This document shows positions 9,537-24,198 of a stretch of 64,000 nt of DNA, in pieces. Numbering within the stretch: position 1 is the first letter of the stretch; each line of letters opens with the position of its first letter. The notes below the pieces were generated by a model. It saw nothing but the letters and a program-made list of their open reading frames with translations, searched no databases and was not told where the DNA came from. The DNA lies in the NCBI GenBank assembly GCA_024509875.1, contig JAMPIV010004927.1, positions 1 to 64,000 of the forward strand, given 5' to 3'. Position numbers and translations under genes: made by a program. Origin of the DNA: Oreohelix idahoensis. Its lineage: Eukaryota > Mollusca > Gastropoda > Stylommatophora > Oreohelicidae.

Positions 9537-12500
9537 GTAAAACACAACACCCCCCCCCCCCAATTTTTTTTAAAGTAATGGACAAAATATCATGTTTAAC
9601 CCATAATTTATGATAATTAAGTCATACAGTGTTAATAGCGGCAGAATGTATATTCAGCCGTCGCCATTATCTTACAGATATAGATAATACGCTGTTTAGC
9701 TATTTATTCCATAATGGCCACCATTTATTCAGAAGTCTTAAATACTGGCAATCATGAAGGTGCTTTGAAATAACGAAAAAAACATTTTAATATGAAAAGA
9801 CCAGTAAGCAAAACAAGGAGAGGAGAAGAATTAAAGTAAACATTTTAAACTGTCAGCGACTGCAGCACATTTAGAAGACTAAGACTTGAGAATAGATAAA
9901 AAGAGTGTAATTTGACAAATTAATTACCAGCTCTTTGATTGCATAATTTTATTTGTAAATGTACAATTATCTTTAAAATTGTTGCCTCGTAGTTTGTGTT
10001 TTGAATATATATTTAAAGATTTTCTGGGTTTCTCCCTGTCGTGAGCGCTACATAAAGTCTGGTGCATAAACTGATGCATGGAATAAAAACTCGTCCTCCT
10101 TAAATACTGCTTGAGATTAATGTTTTGTATTGAAATAAAATTCAGCCATCTGTCTTTAGTTTTAACAGATTGTTAAAGTTATAAACACAAAAATGAAAAG
10201 ATTCCACAACCGTAACCAACTACAAGACAAAATTAGAAAACTTGACGACAGGTCACTTTAAAAGGTGTTAGAAAACATTCAGCATCAAGACACAGACTCT
10301 TGAGAATAAATGTTAATAATGATCGTCACATTGCACTAGGAGATAGAATGTGTGGAATCTTACGTGTATCCTGGTAGACAACCAGTGAGAGGAACAGATT
10401 ACGTCGCAATAAGAATTTAAGAAGCAAGAGAACATTTCACTGCATTGGAAAATATATGGAAATCACAAGACATCAAGTTCAACACAAAAATAAAAATCTT
10501 CAACTCAAATGTCGTCACTCCTATTGTGTGGTTATGAAATATGGAGAACAAAAACGACAAAAAAAAATGAAATTAAAAACCCAGAAAAATACATACTCTT
10601 ATAAATGGTGTTGTGCAGAACAAGGATTGAATTGGAATATCAAGATCACTAATGCGTAACCATTTGAAAGAACCAGACAAATATCCGTGGAACAATAGAT
10701 GACAAGAACCAGACAAATATCCGTGGAACAATAGATGACAAGAACCAGACAAATATCCGTAGAACAATAGATGACAAGAACCAGACAAATATCCGTGGAA
10801 CAATAGATGACAAGAACCAGACAAATATCCGTGGAAAAAGATGTGAGGAGAAGGAGTTGGATTGGACACACATTGTGAAAACCAGTTATAAGCATTACAA
10901 AGCAGACCATGTTCCGGAACCCCCAGAGTAAGAGAAATAAAGGGAGACAACAAGCACATGGAGAAGAGACAGTGATGAAGAAGACACGTAAAAATGTTAA
11001 TAGATGGCACAAGATAAGACAACTTGGAGTACATTTGTTGAAGGCATGTGTTCCACAGAGAGCTGAAAAATGTTGAAGATAATGATGATGATGGCGACGA
11101 CGATGGTGAGCATGATGATGATGATGATGAGTGAGATGATGACTGTCTTTTTAAAAATATACTTGTCTTTTTTTTCTATTTCCTTGAGAAGACTATCTGA
11201 GTAAGTGTCATGTAATGTCTTCCATTTTGCATTAGCAATAGTGGGTATTACTATGTTTATATCAACCACTGAGCGTGCCGTTTTGCACATGGGTGAATCC
11301 TTTTCACTTAAGCATCACTCAGTATGATTAATGCATTGTTTTCTGTGAAGGCTAAAAGTAGTTTCCTGATTATTTATTATGTCAGCTCGCACAACTAAAT
11401 TATGTGCACTGCAATACCTCATTATAAGTTTTGCGAATGTTTCTTTTAATAACTTATGTTATATCATTTAGATTTATATGTCCATTTTAGCAGTACTCAG
11501 CCTGCTCTGAATTTAATCTAATTTACAGCAATAGTAATTCATTCCTTCACCTTCTTGAAAATTGCAAATAGCACCTTGTCATTTGTTTTGTATTTGTCTT
11601 GAACTAACCATGTTACTCCATGTTTTTTTTTAGTTGTCAGTCCCGTCGTTATGTTAGATTTTACATCCGGGGATGCTAAAGCGGGTCTTTGGATTAATAT
11701 TAGTCTTTTGAATGGTGTTTTAGTCTTAACTGATTTTATTAGCGCTAGTTTGGTCTATAATATATGACTCTGCTGCCGACAGTAACAAGATTAAATTAGA
11801 CATAATTCAGCATCAGGCTTTATGTACAATAGCAGGTGCAATCAGATCAACATCAATGGGAGCTATAGAGGTGGCTTTAGGAATTCTAACCTTAGAATTA
11901 CGAAGAAAGGAGTTAAGACTAAATTACATGAACAGAGTTATGTTAGATAAGTCTCACCCAGCACGTACAGCTTTTACCAGATGCCAACTAACAACTCAGG
12001 CCAATCCAATGAATACCACTAGATACCCTACAGGATGGAATTGTATGGAGGAAATTGTCCATCTGGGTACATTAATTACATCAATTAATAACAGTTGTGA
12101 ATACAAGCCAGTGATTCCGCCCTGGGAGATCAAGAAACCAGACACGGACTACCACCTAGCAGAAATACTTAAGAAAACAAATAATATAGAAAATATTAAA
12201 AACACAGCCAATAAATATATACAACAAATATCAAAAGACAGCATTACTGTGTATACAGATGGATCCAAGGGAGAGGATGGCAAATTGGGGATAGGAATAT
12301 ATATTCCAATATGGAAAATGGCAAAAGAATATAGCATCACGGAAAATACATCCATTTTCACTGCAGAGATGGTGGCAATACTAAAAGCACTAGAAATATT
12401 CTCCAACAATCCTCCCAAAAAACTAACAGTTTTAACTGACTTTCTTTCAACAATTAAAGCACTTAGAAACTTACGAGAATGTAGTAGACCTGATATAGCA

Positions 12501-13814
12501 GAGGAGATATTTCTGGCTACTACATACTTATATTCTAGAGGATGTTCAGTCTTAACTGCTTGGATTCCTTCACATGTTGACATAGAAGGAAATGAAAAGG
12601 CAGATAAAGAAACCAAGAAAGGTAGATCTGATAAAAATCTAATAAATGTAGGGACGAGTAAATCAGAGATTAAGAGCTTAATTAAAGATTTAATAACAGA
12701 TGAATGGAAAGCAGAGTGGGATAAAAATCTGAAAGAAGACATGCATATAAGTTGTTCAAGGCTCCAACAAGAAAATGTCAGATATCTAGGGAATTTAAAA
12801 TTCCCAGTAATAAGACACTTCTCAGACTACAGCTGGGAAAAGGCTATTTCAGAAAAGAAGAACCTTACTGTGCAGGATGTCTTCAAGACAATAATATAGA
12901 ACATTTCTTGTTAAAATGTAAGAGGTATGAACAAATGAGAATACCAATATTAGATTATTTCCAAGCATCAAACTTACCTATAAATATAGAAGAGGTGTTA
13001 AGAGTAGAAAGACCTAGGGAACTGCATAATATAGTCAAACAATATTTAACACGAAAAAATGTTAATATATAGTGGCTGGGAATGTGATGGTCTGATGCTG
13101 TTCTTACAATGCATATGACTTTTAACAGATGAAAGTCAATTAAATATCTGTTAAAGTCAGTTATATAACTGGAACCACCAGGCCTTTACCCCCCCCCCCC
13201 CCCCCTCACTTTAATATTATTCTTGTTCTGAGTTTCTTCTTCATTTTTTTTTTTTAAACGTATAAGCACAATCATGATTGTCACTATTTACAATGATTTG
13301 ACAAATGTGATGCCACTTTCTCATATCGGCAGTTGTTCATATTATTTGGAATTGAAAACAATATATATCCTAATTATAACCCATCAGAGGTTGAACGGGA
13401 TATTTTTCTTCATTAATTAAAAAAAAAAAAAAGTTTGGTCTGTTGATAATTTGAGCATCCTAGCGGGCATGTTGTTACCTAAGGAGTCTGCACAATTTTA
13501 ATTTATTATTTTGTAATCCTTGTCTTCTTGTGATATATTCCATTTGTCACAACTCTTTTATTTTGGGCAATATCTACATCTTGGGTTATTACTAAATGTT
13601 GTTAGTGCTTGTTCACAAAATTGGCAATTCAGACATTGAATTGTTGATGGATAATATGGTCTGTTTGAATTGTCTTACTCCGATTGTTGAAACGTGTGTG
13701 AATTTATTGCTTTTCCAGAGTAATTAAGACAACAAGTGTATGTATCATATTTTGTTTTATTCTTTCTACATTCTAAATGCTGTATTCTGAATTGTCTTTA
13801 CTTAGTTTTTTTTT

Positions 13815-13845
<31 letters not shown>

Positions 13846-16800
13846 GGGTGTTTAAGTATTTTTTTCTTTTATTTTAGAGTCGAATTTCTATTCCATTGAT
13901 AACACTTTTTTGTATTTAATTTCATTGATGTGTAATTTTATCTTAACACACAAGATAACTATTTTAATTCGATTTACTTTAATGATATTTACTGATTCTT
14001 GTTATTTTCTCTGAGCTGGTGTGACGGTATTGCCTCCCCTGCTTTGCAGTAGTGGTACAACAGTGGCCAAAACTCAAGAGTATATATTATAGGCTTCAAT
14101 GGAGTCTATCTTTACACAAGATTACTCTTGGCAGAAATGTAGATAGAAGAGTAGTAAAGCTTCTATCACATGGGTGTTGTAGATAGAAGAGTAGTAAAGC
14201 TTCTATCACAAGGGAGTATTCACAAGATATTCAGATAAGCGAAAACAATGCTGGCTGTCGCTGAGCACGTTAATCCTGTAATATGCCGTCACTTTTTATG
14301 AAGAATTTAAGCAATGGTTTATTCTAGCTCGTTAAGCCCCCACCCCTGAGTTAATCAGTGGAATTATTATTATTATGTATAGCTCTGTTTAGAGTGTGTG
14401 TTTAATACCTTTGACTGAGACAAACATGTAGTACATTTAACAGGATTGGATCGAAGTTAAATTTGTAACATTACAAATAACAAAATTTAATAATCACTTT
14501 ACGTTAAACAGTTTAAAAGAAATAATTTGAATAGTTATGAAAAGGATTTAATCACTTGAATGGAATTTAACTGAATAAAGGAGGTCACTTTTGGCAGCGG
14601 ATATTTTCACTTAGCTGCCAATGGTAGTTTCTTCTCCCGCTGGGTTAGTTCCTTCTCCCGCTGGGTTAGTTCCTTTCACTCTGCTCGCGCTTGTCTCTGG
14701 TCAAAGTTCAGGCGCCGCGCGTTCCCAGAACGTCAAGGAGTAACGGCCAAGTTGGTTCTGCGTCTGTCTATATGACCCTCTTATGATGGCATCTCGCACA
14801 ACGTCAGTCCACTTCTACCTCCACTTGGTTCCAGAGATAGTACTTTCTGCTGGTACCACCAATAACTGGTAATATAAATAGAAATGAAACGCTCTTCTGA
14901 GTATGGCGTTCTGTGACACAGTTATGTGCCCCCCTCTTCTATTCTGCCATCCCTGTCAGAATTTACCCTCGATGAGAATTAAATTTAATCCCTCGGGATA
15001 AAACTTCCTTTACATTTAAACTGAATAGCTTTAGCTTTACATTACATTTAAATGAAAAGGTTAAAGGTACAGATATAATGTTTTACATTTACATCTCCAC
15101 TGTTTGAAAAGTGTTCACAATATAAATTCATTTATGTTTCATTTATAATTACACTTATGGAAAAGTTTGAAACTTCTATTAATTTAAAATGAATATTTTC
15201 ACATAGACATTCACACTGGTTTAAAGCTTGAAAACTTACATTAATTTTAAAGTGAATATGTTTATAGGGACATTTACACTGCTTTGAAAATGTAAGGGTT
15301 CTTGTACGTTAATTCACCGCTAAAATCAAATTGTGGAAATTTATTACCCAAACTGAGAACCGTACTTTTTCTTGACTGAAAAAGGTTGATTTCACATTGT
15401 GATTTGGGAGGGCAAGTTAAAAAAAAAAAAACGTTCCTCGTGCATTCATAGTTGACACGCTTACGACAGACCCACCCTCAAACCTCCCCCCCTTCCCCCG
15501 TATTTTAAGTTTATAAACCAATAAAACGGTATTGAATCAGTTCTACAAGTTAACGGTACACAGAAAACAAGGGAAGTTTCTGCCGTTGACTTCTCTAACT
15601 CAAGATCAGTTTCCTTCCTCGCTGTCTTTTCCTTCCCTAACTCAAAGTTAAGTACCCATTTATAGCTAGGTAGGCCCCACCTCTCGAGCTTGGTAGTGTC
15701 ACGCATCAGTCTAACCAGCTGTAAATGGGTACCTGACTCTGATCTTGAGTTAGAGAAGGCAACGGCAGCGAGGAAGGGAACAGGTGTCACGCATCAGTCT
15801 AACCAGCTGTAAATGGGTACCTGACTCTGATCTTGAGTTAGAGAAGGCAACGGCAGCGAGGAAGGGAACAGGTGTCACGCATCAGTCTAACCAGCTGTAC
15901 ATGGGTACCTGACTCTGATAGAGACTTGAAAGCTGATGATGATGATGATTATGATGACTAGCAATTCCCTAGACTTAAGGGTCTTTTATATTTGGACATG
16001 CGCCTTAATATAACCGACTAGGTTGAACGGGACGCGCCTCACCAAAACGAGACAAAAGTGTAAAAAAAAAAAAAGTTCCCCTCACGGTCCTTTTCAGGGC
16101 CCACAAAACTGCACCACGGTCCTGTTTAGGGCCCACAAAACCAACAAAACTGTACCCTGGCAAGAAAGCCTTTATTTGTTTTCACCACTGGGTGTGAAGG
16201 GGTGGGTGGAGAGAGCTGGGTGGGGAGTTGGTCCCCTCCCTCGCTATGCACTGATCCTTGTCAAATATTTACCTAATCAGAGCCGGATTAACGTAGTAGC
16301 AAAAGTAGCATTTGCTACGAGCCCCTTTCTTTTAGGGCCCCGCGCCAATAAATATGTACATCATTTTTTGGTCATCTAATACGAGCGTTAAACCAATGAT
16401 CTTGTGATGTATGCCATCTTTAGCGCCTTTTCATTTGATGTCACGAAATTGTGAGAGAAAGAGCATAACAGGGTGATTTAGTGTGACTCTTTATTACTTT
16501 TATCTTAACTGTTTGCGGACAGAAGCAGTCATTTTCTTTGGATTTGTTGAAAGCCTGTACACCTTCTTTTCTGCTTCTACCTACCGGTGGGGTCTCCTTT
16601 CTACTGCATTATGTGCTGGCGGTAGTCATAATAAGTCCCATTTGCCCTTGGGGAAAAGACAGTCAGATACCAGGTGGTCCGCTTGGGCAGATGCGACAAA
16701 AGCACTTTTACACAGCTTTTCTGCAATAAAACAAGTCTTTGATGATATTTCAGATAACAATGATCAGAAGGCAGAGTGTCGTCAACAGGCTCGTGGTCTA

Positions 16801-19800
16801 CTTTCAACCATAAGAAAGAGAAAGAAAAGTGCGATAATCGACAGCACATAATAAAAATCAGTACCACAAAAATGTACCGATACTGTAGGAGAAAACCAAA
16901 GAACGCTAAGAGGTCCATTTCGTCACAGTTGTTCATTATAAATATTATTGTTTTTTTCGGTACTGTTGATCTTGGCTACTGAACTTCTGTCAATTACATT
17001 TCCCACGGAATTATCCAATAGTGCTGTGATGTACATCTCCTTCTCAGACACCTGCGTTATTCTATTTTTTTTTTTTTTAATTGCCGCTTAATTATTCTGA
17101 TGTATGGTTCTTTTCATTTTTGTCCTGATTATTTACTATGTTGACTTAATTTACTGTTCCTCATGCTACCTCTATGTTCAAGTAGTTTCTTTGAACTTAT
17201 TCAAGTTGACATCTGAGGGTGAACTTTGAACTTATTCAAGTTGACATCTGAGGGTGAACGAAGAAGAAGAAGTAGCTTCTTGTCTTATTATATTACTTTT
17301 CCATAATATGGTTCTGTTTCTTCGTTTTCTGGGTTTTCTTTTAATATACTCATTTATATCACATTCAATGTTTTTGTTCTTTTTTACAATATCTGCCCAT
17401 GTTAAATGGGTCTTCAGTCATCTGGTTTAAGGCTTTTCTTTTCCATTTATCATCATAACAGTACAATTACTCCTAATAGTTTTATATTCATTGTCTTCTC
17501 CCACCTTCTTATTTCTCTTTTCTTTTTTGGTGTTTTAGAATTTCTCCATTTCAGATTTGTTTCCTTCTATTTTTCTTATCTTTCCCCCTCACAAAAATCC
17601 CCTTGTAAAGTCATTTGCAGATAGCTTTCTTCTTCTTCTTCCTCGTTCGTCCTGAAAAGGACGTTGGTTGCGTTGTGTCTGTTTACACTGGAGCTGCGAT
17701 ATCTGCGCCTTTCGGCCGACACATCCGACTTCAGCACGGCATTTTTTGGGACCGGGTTTGCCTTCCCTCTTCGATCCCTACTCTCTCAGCCAGACTGCAG
17801 TGATGCAGCCTGTTTCCAGGACTACCACGTGGAGGTGGAATAGGGTCTTGGTCAGCTCTGGTTCGCTGACCCTGATGCAAGCAGTCAAGCTATGGGTCGC
17901 TGACTGCATTCTCTATTGCTGCATCTTTGGGTCCCAGATAGCTTTCAAAGATTCTATTTTAGTGCGCATTATTAATTTCTTCCTATTCGTGGATTTTTTT
18001 CATCGATAATTAACGTTTGTGGTGAAACAATGTAAGCCACCAAGGCTTTTCTATCCTGCCTTCACTTTCTTACAGATTCTGAAAGTTATATAAACTCAAC
18101 TCACACTAGAAAATACGCTATTTACCCTACTACCTTCTATTTCTGTTTTATCCGTCACATGAATCGTCGTTTTTCTCCTTTATAATACGTGTTTGAATTC
18201 ATTCCCCCGATAATATTCTTTGATGCTGGTCACAAAGTGCAATAATAAAAATTACTACAACATTTAAAGTCTTCTAGTCATTTTTCAAAATGAAAAATAT
18301 CTCTAAAAAATAATACACTTACTTCACTCTGAATGGACAGTATAAAAAACTAGCAATTGAAAAGTTAACGGAATCTGAGATTGAAGAATTGGGTCAAAAT
18401 GCAAATGAAGTCCCTGACCTTCGAAATGGTGACAGGCACAAACGAAGAATGAATTATAAAAATCGTTTTTAAAATATTTAAAAAAAAAAACGTTTATTTA
18501 TAAATCTATTTTACCAATGAATTAAACAATTAATTCTAAAGTAAATAAAGTAACCTCCCAGCTGGAGGCATTCTAAATCTTGTGCAAATCAGTCATAAGA
18601 CAAAGTAGAGGCGGTTGCCATACTGTTAACTTGTATTGTGATAGTTTTGATAGTGATTAAAATACGTTATCGGCTTTATAATTTATGGTATCGCTACTGT
18701 TGATTATATGTTTTGCCAACACTTTCAGGACACTTTATGGCGAAAGCCTTGAACGTGCCAAATGTTATTCTTCAAATCTGGGACACCGCGGGAATGGAAA
18801 GGTTCCGGGCCATGTTGCCACATTTCATGCGCGGAGCTGAGTGCGCTGTTATTGTCTATGACGTGAGCAGCAGGGTAAGCCTGTTGATGCATATTTTAGA
18901 TTACATCATTACCAGTCACTCAGATCTCTCATTTAGTTAATACAATTTTTAGTCTTTGACTTAGATGGCACGCTCTGATAAACTAGATGTCATACATGCC
19001 ACACCTCAGACATGAAAAACCTGTACAAAAAATCCAAAAACCCTGTACAAAGACCCGCAAAACCTGTACAAAGACTGAAAAACGTAACAATATAGTTAAT
19101 TAATGTACAAATATATTCAATTAGATGGTTCTGCACCCTCATAGGGACATGCGCCCTTTGCCTTTTAAAGCATGTCTTCCCTTGCTTTAAAACCTAAACA
19201 ACAAGAGTTAGAATTTATTTTGTATTGTAGAAATGCTGTGACTTATCATCATTTAGTCTATTTCTGCAAAAAAAAAATTAATACAATTTATGGGGGAAAT
19301 GAAGAACAGTTTGGTGTGTGTTCTATAGTGCCTTATAAAAGTATAGATCTAAAGAGACCAGTAATAAGCGTTATGGGTTAGGTTTAGGAATCTTAATCAA
19401 ATATATATATGTGTACATTTTTTTTAAAGCTAGCAATAAAAATATAAACTGGCACAATATTATATATTCTCTACCGAACTTTAAAAATTGGAATAGCCGT
19501 TATAGCCCAACTGGTAGCTTTAAATAGACATACCCATACGAATTTTAGTGTCAATAAAACATTGATAGTAATTAATTATTTATTAAATATAAATCATTGG
19601 ATGACCGTAATGATGATCACCCAAGGCAAAATCACATTGTTTTTTAAAGAAACGAAATTAAAACTAAGAAGAGAAGTAACTCCAAATAAACTTTTCTCTG
19701 ATCGGGTTAAGATGCCTTGCTTTTGTGGGTTTTTTTTTCAGTTTCATAATTTGGTCATATCGGAATGACGGTCGCCGAATGCTCCGCATGTATTTTCGTA

Positions 19801-22800
19801 CCATTTAGATTTCGGGTTAACCCTAACCCATACTGTAACTCTAATCCTAACTCTAAATGGTACGAAAATACATGCAGAGCATTCGGCGACCGTCATTCCG
19901 ATATTAGGCCTACCCATAATTTGTTTTGTATTATTATTCAAATTTACATTTCTTACGCACTTTCTACAAGTTTTAGTAAAATCAAATAATATGTAGTGGT
20001 ATCTGCCTTTCTTTCTTTTTTTTTTTAAGCAGCCGTAAATAATAAATTATGCTAAACCTTAGGGGAAAAGAAAGCATAGGCCTAAGTTATCTGACAGTTA
20101 AATCTAACTTCACCTAAACAATGTTACTGTAATATTTAAAAAAAAAAAAGAATTACTTACCAATACTAAACTGGAAATTAATACTAAACAATAGGCTCAA
20201 CTTCAAAAAGAACTCAGTGCTGCGTAATCGTTCAAATAATCAGTAACCTGACGCTAGCATTAGCGAAATATGGTGAATGAACAACACGTCACGCAGACTA
20301 CTGCACATCCCACAGCAATTGAAAACATAAATAACACATAAGGAAGGGAAACCCGAGGCCTGTAAACAGTTCTTTATTTCTTACGAGTGCCTGAAAACAT
20401 ACCTTTATGTTTGTCTAATATTAATTTAGCAATTGAAAAATAGGCAGCTTCATTTTCATTGGTTGATTTTTTTTTTATCCACTTGGCTTAAAACCTCCCC
20501 GAATATCATGACGCAAATTACGGCTACGGTAGTGGCACAAGACGATCGATTTATATGTATGTTTAATAATTAGGCGAAAAAACCCGTACAGACGTTTGTA
20601 CGGGCTGTACACATCCGAAAACGCAAACACCCCGTACAGATTATGGGTAAACCATGAGTTATCTACCCTTCCAAGATGGAGGTGAAATTCGTTTCTCACC
20701 TTAGACGCCGAAAGAAAAACATCAGGAATGTGTATATTTCGATGGATATCACCATGTTATGTTAAATTATAGAATAAGAGATACACCAGAGTATCTAGTG
20801 GTGTAGATATTTTCCTATAACTGACCTCGAAACCCTTGAATCGGTCGGTTGGATCGGAGGGTTGATCAGTGAGTTAACAATTCACTATCGTAAAACAAGC
20901 TATTGTTACCGAAACAGAACCAGGCTCGACAGTAAACATGACTCACTCTAATATCTTGGGGGCTAAGGAGATTTCTAAAATTGGATACTGGAATGTAAGA
21001 ACTATGTATCAAGACGGAAAATTGGAAGAAGTAATTAAAGAAATGGATAATTATAAGTTGGACTTATTGGGTGTCAGCGAGTGTAGATGGACGGGGAAGG
21101 GCATAAAATATATTTCAGAAGAAAAAAAGCAAATTATATACTCTGGTAGTAATGATAATCGTCACACAGAGGGAGTAGCCATCCTAATGACACAGAAAGC
21201 AGCAGCATCGCTTATCAGCTGGGTACCTATCAATGAGAGGCTAATATTAGCTAGATTTCAGACACGATTTTTCAAGCTCTCAATTGTACAATGTTATGCA
21301 CCAACTAACGACGCTCTTGATACCACAAAAGATGACTTCTATGAAGCACTTCTAAGTACCATCAACACAATACCCAAGCATGACATAATAGCAGTCATGG
21401 GTGATTTTAACGCCAAAGTAGGTGACAACAACAATCGATACTAAATGGGAACAACTGAGAACAGCAATGACAGAAGCAGCTGTAGCGACCACCGGATACC
21501 TAGTACATAAAAAGAAAAAATGGATGAGAGAAGATACTTGGGATAAAATACAAGAAAGGAAAACAGCAAAACTTAAACTACTAGCGGCAAGTACACATAA
21601 TGCAGTTGAATCTTGCAAACTAACTTATAACTTGTTAAATAAAGAAGTGAAGACAAAAAACTCGAAGAGATAAAAGACATTTCATCAATGAACTGGCCGT
21701 AGAAGCTGAAAATGCTGCAAGAACTGGTAATAGTAGGTGCCTTTATCAAATTACAAAACAACTATGTCACCAGCCTACTGCTATGGAAACACCTGTTAAA
21801 GGTAAATTAGGGAATTCAATACCAACAGAAAAAGAACAAATGAAGAGATGGGCTGAGCACTTCATGGAGGTGCTAAACAGACCACCACCAACAGTAACAC
21901 CTGATTTTAATAATGAAACATCCACAACCACTTTGCCAATAACTTGCGATGAATTCACGCTGGACGAGATCAAACAAGCCGTTAAAAGATTAAAAAATTT
22001 TAAAGCTGCTGGAGTTGACGAAATTTCAGGGGAAATGATTAAAGCAGTTAATGACAACAACCTCTTGAGAATTTTAGATATTATAAATGAAGTATGGAGA
22101 GAAGAACAACCACCACAACAATGGAAAGACAGTATTATTGTAAAGTTACCGAAGAAAGGTGATCTATCAGACTGTAATAACTGGCGTGGTATATCTCTAT
22201 TATCAGTACCTGGAAAATTATTATGTTGCATGATGTTAGAAAGACTTAAATTGCATGCTGACGAAAAGATCAGAGAAGAACAAGCGGGTTTCAGGCCGAA
22301 ACGATCATGTATTGATCAAATATTCACACTAAGAAACAATTATAGAAGAATCAGTGGAAAGGCAATCGCCACTTATTATCACCTTCGTCGATTTTCAAAA
22401 AGCCTTTGATAGTCTACACCGCCCATCATTGTGGAAGATACTTACAATCTATGGTTTTCCAACAAAATATGTGAATATAATCAAAGCGCTATATGACAAT
22501 GCAAGATGTTGTGTTAGAACAAATAAAGGGAATACAGAATGGTTTACAGTAGAAACAGGGGTGAAACAAGGCTGTATTATGTCACCACTACTTTTTGGAA
22601 TAGCTATTGATTGGGTTATGAGAAACTATACCCACAATGAACAATTGGGTATAAAATGGACATATGGAAAATTCCTGGGGGACCTGGATTTCGCAGATGA
22701 TGTAGCATTCTTAAGTTCAACACCAAGACAATCCCAAGAAGCAATAAATAATTTGTGTCATCTCTCGGTTAAAATTGGTCTCCAAATAAATGCCTCTAAA

Positions 22801-24101
22801 ACTAAAGCTATGAACTTTTCTAACGAGACCTTTGATATCATCTTGAACGGGGAAAAACTACAGAAAGTTGAAAGTTTCAATTATTTAGGCAGTAAAATGA
22901 CTCAGGATGGTGACACAACAAGAGAAATCCATACTAGAATTGCTTTGGCAGCTAGCGCCTTCAATAGATTATCTAACATTTGGAAATTACGATCATTGAA
23001 TATACATACCAAGCTTCGTCTGTTTAATTCAAATGTTATCTCAGTGTTAACATACGGCTGTGAGAGTTGGAAAATAACAAAATCATTGGAGAACAAGCTG
23101 AATACATTCGAGAACAAATGTCTTAGAAAACTCATGAACATCAGTTGGAAAGAATTCAAGACTAATCGACAAATAAGAGAAGACTCTAGGCAGAAATATG
23201 TCTCCGACTATATAAGGAAAAGACGATGGTCATATATCGGTCATGTCCTACGAATGCAAAACAACAGAATACCACTACAGGCGCTCACTTGGGTTCCTGA
23301 GGGTAAGCGGAAAAAAGGAAGACCAAAAGAAACACTCAGAAGAACAATAATAAGAGAAGGAAGAACGTTGGGCCTAAATAATGTGCAAGAGCTAAGAGGA
23401 GTGGCGTCACAACGAACAACCTGGAGAGCACTGGTTTCTGCCTTATGCGCCGTGTTTGGCGCTTAAAGAATTTATTATTATTATTATTATAGCGTGTGGC
23501 ATGTATGAGATGTCTACTTATCTGTTGACGCTTCCATCATGTCAGTAATAGATGTCCGTTTGATTTATGCCCTCCCTTCAATTATGGGTTTGAGCATAGC
23601 TTTATTTCTCGTTAAACGTTAAAAATATGTTATTTCTCTTTCATTATTTCTTGTGTTAATTTAGTTTTTCCAGTATCTCTTTTTATTTGTTTACTTGACT
23701 TCCCTTTTGTAAGGCCTAACTATTTCTTCCAGCTGTTTGTTTCAAGTTCCAAATTACTATTTTTACAAAATTTTATTTCAAATCAGCTTACATGCAACCA
23801 ACTGTAGACAAATACTATCTTAATGGCAAAAAATAACTCAGCGTCCAATCTCATATTTTTTTAATCATTACATTTCTTTCCTTTGTTTTTATAGTCATTA
23901 TTTATGGCAGAAATCTATAGGCCTAACATATGTTTTGTTTTTTTCTTTTCTTTCAGGAAACGTTTCTCTCTGCCAGAGATTACTGGATTGACTATGTGAA
24001 CGCATGTGGTTCAGAGATATTGAAAGTGTTGGTAGCAAATAAAAGTGATATTCCACTAAAAGCAGTTAAACAACAAGTAAGTATTTGAGTTATATATATA
24101 T

Positions 24102-24198
<97 letters not shown>

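Noticed and set aside
10573..11034. Repeated-peptide ORFs on the - strand (GYLSGSCHLLF repeats)
   Set aside because: They are produced by the 36-bp minisatellite, whose period is a multiple of three, so every frame stays open.
14020..14925. Possible solo LTR beginning TGTGACGG and ending GTGACACA
   Set aside because: There is no flanking 4-6 bp duplication, no second copy in the window and no primer site, so the boundaries could be chance.
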